Both the position numbers and the translations under genes were made by a program. From an uncultured Bacteroidia bacterium (lineage in GTDB: Bacteria > Bacteroidota > Bacteroidia > Bacteroidales > Prolixibacteraceae), in assembly GCA_903834845.1 (NCBI GenBank), contig CAILKW010000469.1:1-32762 (forward strand): a stretch of 32,762 bases of DNA, in the 5' to 3' direction. Every line of letters begins with the position of its first letter. Position 1 is the first letter of the stretch. The notes under the pieces are model-generated. The model was not told where the DNA came from and made no database searches. It saw only the letters and a list, made by a program, of their open reading frames with translations. Below, piece after piece: positions 23,495-30,915 of the stretch.

Positions 23495-25606
23495 TTATTT
23501 CTTCTCCCAGATTGTAACTTCAATATTGCTGTAGGAATACTTTCTTTTATTAATTCTTTTTACTGATGGGATTATAATCGGGCCGTCAATCTTTGTGAAA
23601 GTTGCGCTTAGCAAAGATTCAAGGTCATCTTCTCCCCATATTTGTTCTCCCGAATCACGGTAACCTCCAACCCAGTTTTCACGTTTGGTGCAAGACTCGC
23701 TCCAGTCAAATCCGGTAGCAACAATTAACCTTCCACCAGAATTGATTCGTTTATGGACACTGGTTAGAAAATGACGCGGATTGTACATCTGGTCAAGTAT
23801 ATTGTTGAGCAAAACCATGTCATAACCAACAAAAATAGACTTCATGTTCGAGGCATCAGACTGTAGAAAAGTAACTTTACCTACAAGTGATTCGAATCCC
23901 AAATTATTGAGATTCAGTTGATGATACGATAATAGGTCTCCTTCTTCAGGAAAAACATAATTAAAGCTGCCATTCTCCTGTAATTGTACTGCAACCTTAA
24001 TATTACGCGCGGTGAAATCAAGGCCTGTTACTGAATCAAAGCTTTTGGCCAGCTCCCACGTAGTACGTCCGGTACGGCAACCAAGATCCAAGGCACTACC
24101 CAAACTCATTCCTGCATATTGAATTGCAATCTCGGCAATTTGCTGATAATAATTTCTGACTCCCGGCAAACCAACTCCATATTGTGCCTCGCAATGAAGA
24201 ATAACCTCAGGATCAGTCTCGTATATATCCTGCGGAATAACCACCTCGTTGGCTGATTCTACATATCTGAAACCGGCATGTTGGTAAAAATGACGCCGAA
24301 AAGCATAACGCGAATTACCGATTGCTTCATTACCTGTTGAAATCCAGGATCCTCCTTTAATCAGATTATGCTTTGTATCGAAAGTTGGAGTTGAAAAATC
24401 ATCGTAAATCGGGTGAATTTTGAAACCCTCAAATCCATTTATAGGCGTTTCAGTCCATTGCCATACGTTTCCTATCAGATCATAAAACTCATTGAACCTG
24501 AACCTGTCAACAGGACAAGGACTTTGAAAATGCTCCATGTTAATATTTCCGGGAGCGGTTTTCCAATATGGCAAATCGGGAATATTTGCATTTTTGTAAA
24601 GCACAAACCATTCATCTTCAGAAAGAAGGCGTAACGGTAAACCTGTTTGTTCCGATTTCCAGTTACAAAAGGCTTTGGCTTCAAGAAAATTAACCTCAAC
24701 CGGCCAGTTCAGAGGCATTGCTGTCTCATTGAAAACAAGTCGTAATTTCCACTCGTTTCCCTCTTTTTTCCAAAACAAAGGATGTTGAGCTTCCTTAAAT
24801 TGCTTCCAATTCCACCCTTCTTCTGTCCAGTATTTTTGAATCTGATAACCTCCGGCATCGACAAATTCCAAAAATTCACCATTTGAACAAAGGTATTTTG
24901 AAGCTTTAAATGGTTGTATATCTGCCGTATGAATTCCATATTCGTTATCCCATCCATAAAGCGAATCGTTGAATGATTTGCCTATTGTTAGTTGCTTGCC
25001 ATCAACAGAAATCAACGAGTTTTCAAGGGCAGGTGCTGCTTCGGAACAAAGATTCCAGTCCAAAACAGGTTTCAGGTATTGTAATGGTATCTGACGAATC
25101 AACACCGAAGAAGTTTCAAGATGAATACGCTCATGTTCAATTCCCATCATAATTACCCAGAAAGGATTGTCCCATCCAATCGGCAAATTCAACGGAAGAG
25201 TTTTTATCAATTCATCTAAAGTTGCTCTTACTTTGTTTCGATACTCCGTCACTTCTTCAACAGTTGGCCAGTCGTAATGGCTTGTATTCATATCGTCCCA
25301 CGACATTTCATCAACACCAATAGCGAACATAGATTCGTATCGCGGATTGATTCTGTTACTAAGTATTTTACTAACAATCAGTTTATTGATATAAAAAGTA
25401 GCGGTATGCCCATAATAAAAAATCAAAGGATGGCGCAATGGGTCGGCTTTTTGATACATTGCCGACTGATCGGCAAAAACTTCGAAAAGCTGCTCGTCAA
25501 TATCAAAAGTCTTATGAAAATAGTCGAGAATCTCCTTCCTTTTTTCTTCCGGATTGCCTTCGTTTAAAATAGGTGTCTTGGTGTGATAGAGCGGATTAAC
25601 GTTCAT
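23495..25606 (-). CDS. ovoA: 5-histidylcysteine sulfoxide synthase / mercaptohistidine methyltransferase (OvoA)
   Basis: Bifunctional ovothiol biosynthesis enzyme, 703 residues, the normal fused length. N-terminal DinB-like iron domain: H67 in YYGHTA plus H158 and H162 in GIEHERIHLE form the three-His non-haem iron site. Next a formylglycine-enzyme-like sulfoxide synthase domain (about 205-450) with GNVWQWTE and GGSWISTGNEA. Then a SAM methyltransferase domain (about 470-703) with motif I LDLGCRTGR at 506-514. Known chemistry: oxygen-dependent C-S coupling of histidine and cysteine, then N-methylation after C-S cleavage. The separate lyase OvoB is not seen here. EgtB of ergothioneine synthesis is the related alternative, but the fused methyltransferase and length favour OvoA. 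Cytoplasmic, monocistronic. Confidence 0.9.
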   Translation of the reverse strand: MNVNPLYHTKTPILNEGNPEEKRKEILDYFHKTFDIDEQLFEVFADQSAMYQKADPLRHPLIFYYGHTATFYINKLIVSKILSNRINPRYESMFAIGVDEMSWDDMNTSHYDWPTVEEVTEYRNKVRATLDELIKTLPLNLPIGWDNPFWVIMMGIEHERIHLETSSVLIRQIPLQYLKPVLDWNLCSEAAPALENSLISVDGKQLTIGKSFNDSLYGWDNEYGIHTADIQPFKASKYLCSNGEFLEFVDAGGYQIQKYWTEEGWNWKQFKEAQHPLFWKKEGNEWKLRLVFNETAMPLNWPVEVNFLEAKAFCNWKSEQTGLPLRLLSEDEWFVLYKNANIPDLPYWKTAPGNINMEHFQSPCPVDRFRFNEFYDLIGNVWQWTETPINGFEGFKIHPIYDDFSTPTFDTKHNLIKGGSWISTGNEAIGNSRYAFRRHFYQHAGFRYVESANEVVIPQDIYETDPEVILHCEAQYGVGLPGVRNYYQQIAEIAIQYAGMSLGSALDLGCRTGRTTWELAKSFDSVTGLDFTARNIKVAVQLQENGSFNYVFPEEGDLLSYHQLNLNNLGFESLVGKVTFLQSDASNMKSIFVGYDMVLLNNILDQMYNPRHFLTSVHKRINSGGRLIVATGFDWSESCTKRENWVGGYRDSGEQIWGEDDLESLLSATFTKIDGPIIIPSVKRINKRKYSYSNIEVTIWEKK

Positions 25607-26069
25607 AACTTTATATTTTAAGTTTTATCATCAGGGTTCGATACAAAAGCTGAATGAATTCAATTTCAAAGATAAGGAATGATTTTGTTTAAATGTTCAT
25701 TTTTTTATGGAAAATAAAAATCCAACCAATCAGCAAAATTTAGACTAAACCGAAAGATAAACCTGACAGATTCAGGAATATAATTCTCCCGGAAATATAG
25801 ACCACTGGTTAAGTTGGAAAAAGTATATATTACCAGCATTTATGAGCAAGAGTAGAAAAGTATTTACTATGGCATTTATGGCCCGGTTAGCCATTGTCAA
25901 AATCGTATGATATGGAAGAGCTTTGTATGGCATTGCTTTACAATTGCCATATACGCGAAACCATATAATGTTAAATTCCTTCGTCCGGCAAGCACAAAAT
26001 GAATCTTACAATGTTGAAAGATGAAGTATTAAGAATACAAGATTTCTATTATTGAAACAGCACTTTCAC
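25607..26069. other. Intergenic region upstream of ovoA
   Basis: No gene supported over about 460 bases. A cluster of TGGC/GCCA words lies at 25868-25951: TATGGCATT occurs at 25868 and 25926, ATGGC-7-GCCAT at 25878-25894, and TATGGCA pairs with TGCCATA across 25926-25951. These could be an operator or fold in a small RNA; I cannot decide. Confidence 0.4.
25667..25674 (-). promoter_or_regulatory. Candidate ovoA -7 element
   Basis: Minus strand TATCTTTG, an exact TAnnTTTG match, 60 bases before the ovoA ATG. No convincing -33 box at the right spacing. Confidence 0.35.
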
Positions 26070-26098
26070 AAAAAAAGGTTAGACATTAATGCCTAACC
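26070..26098 (-). terminator. Rho-independent terminator of tRNA-Pro
   Basis: Minus-strand stem GGTTAGGC/GTCTAACC (26098-26091 with 26084-26077, one G-T pair), loop ATTAAT, then seven T (26076-26070). It lies 18 bases past the tRNA 3' end, so it terminates that transcript. Confidence 0.8.
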
Positions 26099-26115
26099 CT
26101 TTGTTTTTCAATCTG

Positions 26116-26191
26116 TCGGGGTGACAGGATTTGAACTTGCGACCCCGCGCCCCCCAGACGCGTACTCTAAACCAAGCTGAGCTACACCCCG
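26116..26191 (-). tRNA. tRNA-Pro (anticodon GGG)
   Basis: A 76-base cloverleaf. Perfect acceptor stem CGGGGTG/CACCCCG with discriminator A; D stem GCTC/GAGT and GG in the D loop; anticodon stem CGCGT/GCGCG with loop CTGGGGG, giving GGG; five-base variable loop; T loop TTCAAAT. The T stem GCAAG/CCTGT has an A-C mismatch at 52-62, where GCAGG would pair fully. CCA is not encoded. A terminator follows. Confidence 0.93.
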
Positions 26192-26275
26192 ATTTGTTTT
26201 GCGTTTCCTGACGCAGTGCAAAAGTAATCCGCTTTTTCTTTTCTGCAAATATTTCTTTAGTGAAAATTTTATTTT

Positions 26276-26283
26276 AACTTTGA
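26276..26283 (+). promoter_or_regulatory. Candidate trxB -7 element
   Basis: TAACTTTG matches TAnnTTTG exactly and ends 21 bases before the trxB ATG, implying a leader of about 15 bases. The -33 region is only T-rich. Confidence 0.45.
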
Positions 26284-26304
26284 CAAACAATAATATAAAA
26301 TCAA

Positions 26305-27309
26305 ATGGAATTATTTAAGCCTATGAATATTGGTGATATTCAACCGAATAGAGTTGTTTCGGAAGTAAAACCTGAACACGTAAAATGTTTGATCATTGGT
26401 TCAGGTCCTGCTGGATTCACAGCAGCAATTTATGCCGCAAGAGCCAACCTTAACCCCGTTCTTTACGAGGGATTACAACCTGGTGGACAATTAACTACAA
26501 CAACCGAAGTTGAGAATTTTCCCGGTTATCCGCAAGGTATTACAGGTCAGGCATTAATGGATGATCTTAAGGTGCAGGCAATGAGATTTGGTACTGATGT
26601 ACGTTGGGGCTTGGCAACAGAAGCCGATTTTTCCGGACCTGTTCATAAGATTACTATTGATAGTGAAATAGTTATCGAAGCTGATACTGTAATTATTGCA
26701 ACAGGGGCAACCGCTCAATATCTGGGTATTGAGGATGAGACGAAATATGCCGGTTCGGGTGTTTCAGCTTGTGCAACTTGTGACGGATTTTTCTATCGTA
26801 AGAAAGATGTTGCAGTTGTTGGCGGTGGAGATACGGCATGTGAAGAGGCGATTTATCTTGCCGGATTATGCCGAAAAGTTTACATGATTGTTCGGCGCGA
26901 TGCTTTAAGAGCTTCTAAGGTGATGCAGGAGCGGGCAATGAAAACCCCAAATATTGAAATATTATGGAAGCATCAGACCAAGGGTTTGTTTGGAGATGGT
27001 GTTGTGGAGGGGGTTACTCTTATTAAAAATAAAGGTGAAGCCGATGAATCGGTAGTAAATATCAATGTAGATGGTTTCTTTCTTGCCATCGGTCATCAGC
27101 CTAATTCTCAGATTTTTAAACAATTTATCGAAACCGATGAGGTTGGGTACATTAAAACCATTAGTGATTCGTCAAAAACAAACATTGAAGGAGTATTTGC
27201 TTGTGGCGATGTTATGGATCATGTTTACAGACAGGCTGTTACTGCTGCCGGTTCAGGTTGCAAAGCTGCTATAGATGCTGAGAGATACCTTTCAGAAAAA
27301 AATAATTGA
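26305..27309 (+). CDS. trxB: Thioredoxin-disulfide reductase
   Basis: NADPH-dependent flavoenzyme that reduces thioredoxin. The 334-residue product has FAD motif GSGPAG (32-37), redox-active C156-A-T-C159, NADPH motif GGGDTA (173-178) and the C-terminal FAD motif FACGDV followed by RQAVTAAGSGCKAA. These are the hallmarks of low-molecular-weight TrxB. An N-terminal extension of about 25 residues precedes the first strand (KCLIIGSG), slightly longer than in E. coli; the start fits the promoter position. The lipoprotein gene follows 21 bases after the stop, perhaps on the same transcript. Confidence 0.95.
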   Translation: MELFKPMNIGDIQPNRVVSEVKPEHVKCLIIGSGPAGFTAAIYAARANLNPVLYEGLQPGGQLTTTTEVENFPGYPQGITGQALMDDLKVQAMRFGTDVRWGLATEADFSGPVHKITIDSEIVIEADTVIIATGATAQYLGIEDETKYAGSGVSACATCDGFFYRKKDVAVVGGGDTACEEAIYLAGLCRKVYMIVRRDALRASKVMQERAMKTPNIEILWKHQTKGLFGDGVVEGVTLIKNKGEADESVVNINVDGFFLAIGHQPNSQIFKQFIETDEVGYIKTISDSSKTNIEGVFACGDVMDHVYRQAVTAAGSGCKAAIDAERYLSEKNN

Positions 27310-27330
27310 TTGTATATTAAAAGTTTTGAT

Positions 27331-28176
27331 ATGAAACAATTGTTATTTTTATTGGTTTTTGTTTTTCTGATTACTTCATGCAATAGCGAAAAATCGAGGG
27401 TTGCAAAATATAATTCTGTAAGCAGTGACAGGATGGAAATGATGTCAGTGGCAAATGCATCTCCCGCTGCTACTCAGCCTCAGGTTGAACAACTAAAAAC
27501 TAAGGAGGTTGATAAAAAGAAAATCATCAAAGATGGAAGGTTAGGTTTAAAAGTTACTGATTTGGAGAAAACAAAGTCAAAAATTGATGCTTTGGTTAAC
27601 TCACTTAGCGGATATTACGCCAATGAGAGTTTGAATAACTCTGATTTTGAATCTTCATATCAATTGAAAATACGGATACCCTCCGGCAATTTGGAGAAAT
27701 TCATTCTCGAAATTGAATCGGGTGATGGACAAATCCAGTATAAAGAGATTGATGCCCGCGATGTTACAGAAGAATTTATTGATTTGGAAACCCGTCTTGA
27801 AAACAAAAAAAACTATTTAAAACGGTATATTGAGTTGTTAAAGCAAGCAAAAAATGTTAAAGACATTCTTGAGATACAGGAAAAAACACGGGTTATTGAA
27901 GAAGAAATCGAAAGTGCTGAGGGCAGATATAAATATTTAAGCGATTTAGTGGCTTTCAGTACATTAGATTTTAGGATCACCAAGGAAAGAGATTTTAAAT
28001 TTAGTCCCGAAACCAGAGATAAGTTTTCCGAACGGTTTAAACAATCATTATCAAATGGTTGGTACGGATTTGTTGATTTCTTACTCTTTTTGATAAAACT
28101 TTGGCCATTTTGGGTATTGATAACAATGGCAATTTGTTTCTGGAAAAGAATAAAACTAAATCGAAAAAAGAAATAA
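27331..28176 (+). CDS. DUF4349 lipoprotein
   Basis: A 281-residue membrane-anchored lipoprotein. Start set at ATG 27331 because it gives a compact lipoprotein signal (MKQLLFLLVFVFLITSC) with acylated C17; an upstream TTG would add seven residues. The middle (about 65-225) is the DUF4349 domain with a long coiled-coil helix pair (DLETRLENKKNYLKRYIELL ... EIQEKTRVIEEEIESAEGRY), and a C-terminal membrane helix (about 250-270) ends in a basic tail. Function unknown; members are common in Bacteroidota and Firmicutes as putative envelope proteins. Confidence 0.85.
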   Translation: MKQLLFLLVFVFLITSCNSEKSRVAKYNSVSSDRMEMMSVANASPAATQPQVEQLKTKEVDKKKIIKDGRLGLKVTDLEKTKSKIDALVNSLSGYYANESLNNSDFESSYQLKIRIPSGNLEKFILEIESGDGQIQYKEIDARDVTEEFIDLETRLENKKNYLKRYIELLKQAKNVKDILEIQEKTRVIEEEIESAEGRYKYLSDLVAFSTLDFRITKERDFKFSPETRDKFSERFKQSLSNGWYGFVDFLLFLIKLWPFWVLITMAICFWKRIKLNRKKK

Positions 28177-28296
28177 TGGGTCTTGAAAATCCCGTTATCA
28201 TCGTAATAATTACTAAGGAATAGGTTATTCTTATCGGTATTTATCGTATATTTATACCTTATGAAAATTGTCATTTAATCAAAAAAAAGAATTAAC

Positions 28297-29526
28297 ATGA
28301 AAAAAACAAATCGGTTTTTTGTTGTTTTGGTTGGGTTTATGACTTTTGTTTTTATTACAAGTGCGTTTGCGCAGGATTGGCCACAATGAAGAGGAGCCAA
28401 CCGCGATGGGAAAGTTTCAGGTTTCGAAGTTCCTAAAATCTGGCCTTCTGAATTAACTCCACAATGGAAAGTAACCGTAGGTCTGGGTGATGCTTCACCG
28501 GTATTAGCTGATGGCAAAGTCTATTCGTTCACACGGTTAGCTGACAGTGAAGTCATTATGTGTCTTGATGTTGCCACTGGAAAGGAATTATGCCAAAATA
28601 AGAATGCTGCGGTAGCTATCACCGGGCCGGCCAGTTCGCAGCACCCCGGCCCACGAAGTACACCGGCAATTGGAGAGGGAAGGATTGTCACTCTTGGTAT
28701 TGGCGGAGTATTATCTTGTCTGGAAGCAAAAACAGGAAATATGATATGGCGTAATGAAGAATTTACTAAAGATTTACCCGGATTCTTTACAAGTTTGTCG
28801 CCGCTGATTGTTCATGGAATGTGTGTTGTTCATCTCGGTGGAAAAGAAAGAGGTCAGATTATTGCCTTTGACTTGAAATCCGGTAAACAGAAATGGCAAA
28901 CTGCCAGCGATGGCCCTTCCTATGCTTCACCTTTGATGATGACGGTTAAAGGTAAAAAACAAATCGTTGATTTAACGGCAAAAAACCTGATAGGCATTGA
29001 CCCTGAGAATGGAAAATTGTTATGGCAATTTGCAGTGCCTGTCGAGAACAGGTTTTATAATTCAGCCAGTCCGGTTATTGACGGGCAAACTGTGATTATT
29101 ACCGGACAGGGACAAGGCACCAAAGCTGTAAAAATTCAAAAACAAGGAGATACCTTTGTTGCTCAGGAAGTTTGGAAAAATGCAGAACTTGGGACAAAAT
29201 GGAATACACCTGTTTTAAAAGATGGTTTTCTTTACGGACTTTCTGACGGACGAAAACTATTCTGCATGAATGTTTCAACAGGTCAGACTGCCTGGATAGA
29301 TACCAAACTGCACAATGATTTCGGAACAATTGTTGATGCCGGATCGGTGTTAATTGCTTTGCCTCAAACATCGAATCTTGTTGTTTACAAACCCGATGAA
29401 AAAGCATATACCGAAATTGCAACTATCAAGGTAGCAGAAACACCAACTTATTCATATCCTATATTGTCAAATAACAGGATAATTGTCAAGGATAAAGAAT
29501 CACTGGTTATGATGGTTATAAAATAA
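28297..29526 (+). pseudogene. PQQ-like beta-propeller protein, broken by TGA at codon 31
   Basis: The frame opens at ATG 28297 with a signal peptide (ending SAFAQ) followed by DWPQ-stop-RGANRDGK; the stop is TGA at 28387-28389. Secreted PQQ-like propeller proteins of this type begin with WPQWRGxNRDG, so TGG to TGA by one G to A change explains it. After the stop the frame runs to 29526 (410 codons in all) with propeller strands such as VLSCLEAKTGNMIW, IIAFDLKSGKQKWQ and LIGIDPENGKLLWQ. The longest ATG-started piece begins at 28558 and lacks the signal peptide. Such proteins are structural or sugar-metabolism associated with no settled activity. A strong terminator follows. Confidence 0.88.
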
Positions 29527-29559
29527 ATTTTCCTTACAAAAGAGTATAATATTATAAAT

Positions 29560-29599
29560 GAAGAAACTGTTTGCAAATACAAACAGTTTCTTCGTTTTT
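29560..29599 (+). terminator. Strong terminator between convergent genes
   Basis: Perfect 14-bp stem GAAGAAACTGTTTG (29560-29573) with CAAACAGTTTCTTC (29580-29593), 6-base loop CAAATA, then GTTTTT. It lies between the propeller gene and the convergent dehydrogenase gene, so may serve both strands. Confidence 0.85.
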
Positions 29600-29613
29600 C
29601 AGGAATATCACAC

Positions 29614-30648
29614 TTAAAAATCAATCATCGCCTTCATTACGCCATCCCGATATTCGCTGACAAGGTCGAAAGCCTCTTTGGTTTTTGCAAAACTGAAACG
29701 GTGTGTTGGCATCATATTCACATTCAATTGTTTACTCTCCATCAAAACAAGAGTTTCCTCCAGTGTATGATTTTGTCTTCGCACGCTTTGAATGCAAATC
29801 TCCTTATGACGTAATTTATCAACGTTAAAGCTCCAGCGATCGAATTCCGGAATACCGATAATCATAAGTTTACCGCCAGGTTTAAGTATATCAATCGCTT
29901 GATCCATTGCCTCTTGTTTGCCACAACATTCGAAAACAACATCAAGAAGTAATGGTTCTTTTTCTTTAATCAGCTCGACTATATTCTCTGATGCAGGATT
30001 TCCTGTCCATGTTGCTCCACAAACTTTTGCAATTTTTAATCTTTCATCAACCAGATCTGTAACGAAAATTTTCCCTGCACCTCTTGCAATAGCAGGTAAA
30101 AGAACGCTCATTCCAATAGGTCCGAATCCGAGTATTACTATTGCAACTCCATCCATCGGAATAGATTGATTTACAGCATAAACACCTATTGCAAGAGGTT
30201 CACTAATAGCAGCTTCAGTATAAGTCATCGAATCTCCAATCAAAAAACAGCTATTTTCCGGCATAACGATATATTCACTCAGACAACCGTCTGCCTGTCC
30301 CGGACAGCCAAGAAAACGTAGTTTCCTACAGGTATGCGGTCGGCCAGCTTTGCACTGATCGCATTCCCCGCAGGGCATGGCCGGTTCTATAGCGATTCTG
30401 TTGCCCGGTTTAACCTTTGCAACTGCTGAACCAACTGCAATTACTTCACCTGCCCCCTCATGCCCGACAGGAAATGGGTACTTAACTATCTGATTGCCAA
30501 TTTTCCCCAAAGAGTAGTAATGAACATCGGAACCACAAACTCTGACAACCTTCATTTTAATCAATACATCAGTATCGTTTATGATCTCAGGTATTGGAAT
30601 TTCCTGCATTTCCATTTGTCAAATGCCTGTTAAAACCATCGTTTTCAT
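29614..30648 (-). pseudogene. Zinc-dependent medium-chain alcohol/polyol dehydrogenase, TGA at codon 10
   Basis: Sorbitol-dehydrogenase-like MDR enzyme. Read from ATG 30648 the frame is MKTMVLTGI-stop-QMEMQEIPIPEI; the stop is TGA at 30621-30619. MDR proteins normally begin with this strand (MKAxVLxG...xMExxExPxP), so the reading frame clearly starts before the stop, and CGA (Arg) to TGA is the simplest lesion. Translation could restart at ATG 30615, giving 333 residues without the first beta-strand. The rest is intact (restart numbering): C27-G-S-D, G51-H52-E53 catalytic zinc ligands; C82, C85, C88, C96 structural zinc; Rossmann motif GFGPIG near 167. Divergent from rhaK, so a role in rhamnose or lactaldehyde/polyol metabolism is plausible but unproven. 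Confidence 0.75.
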
Positions 30649-30702
30649 TAATATACACTATTAGTTAACAATTTTCACAAAACTTCATTATGATATTATT
30701 TG

Positions 30703-30710
30703 CAAAGATA
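30703..30710 (-). promoter_or_regulatory. Candidate dehydrogenase -7 element
   Basis: Minus strand TATCTTTG, exact TAnnTTTG, 54 bases upstream of the ATG at 30648. This placement supports the longer, stop-containing start over the internal ATG at 30615. No clear -33. Confidence 0.45.
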
Positions 30711-30727
30711 TTATTTTTGAAGATCAA

Positions 30728-30769
30728 ATTTGATTTGTGACATTTTGTGTAAATAATGAACCATTTTGT
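30728..30769 (+). promoter_or_regulatory. Candidate operator shared with the susC promoter
   Basis: Contains ATTTGATTTGTGACATTT (30728-30745; 17/18 match to 15379-15362) and ACCATTTTGT (30760-30769; exact match to 15400-15391). CATTTTGT itself recurs at 30741 and 30762, 21 bases or two helical turns apart, as expected for a dimeric AraC-type binder. It lies just upstream of the rhaK -33 region and between the divergent promoters. Confidence 0.6.
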
Positions 30770-30772
30770 ACA

Positions 30773-30802
30773 TTGACAGCTATGAATTACGATATACTTT
30801 TG
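30773..30802 (+). promoter_or_regulatory. rhaK promoter
   Basis: TTG (30773-30775), 19 bases, then TACTTTTG (30795-30802): good fit to the Bacteroidota -33/-7 consensus and spacing. The leader to the rhaK ATG would be about 105 bases and A-rich, including a repeated AAAGAAATCAAAAAA word. Confidence 0.55.
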
Positions 30803-30915
30803 TTGTGTAAAAGAAATCAAAAAAGAAAAAGAAATCAAAAAATTGGGAATCAATACAAATTTTGTCTTTTAAAACAATCTGTAAATATCTTCTTTAAAAA
30901 TTCTTTAATAGCTTT

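Noticed and set aside
26108-26290. A 60-codon minus-strand ORF
   Set aside because: It overlaps tRNA-Pro; its translated GVAQLGLEYASGG stretch is the usual spurious reading of a tRNA.
12843-30621. Alternative genetic code (TGA or TAG read as sense)
   Set aside because: The interrupted sites would need Trp for TAG, Trp and Arg for TGA, and TGA ends trxB and rhaK in this window. One reassignment does not fit.
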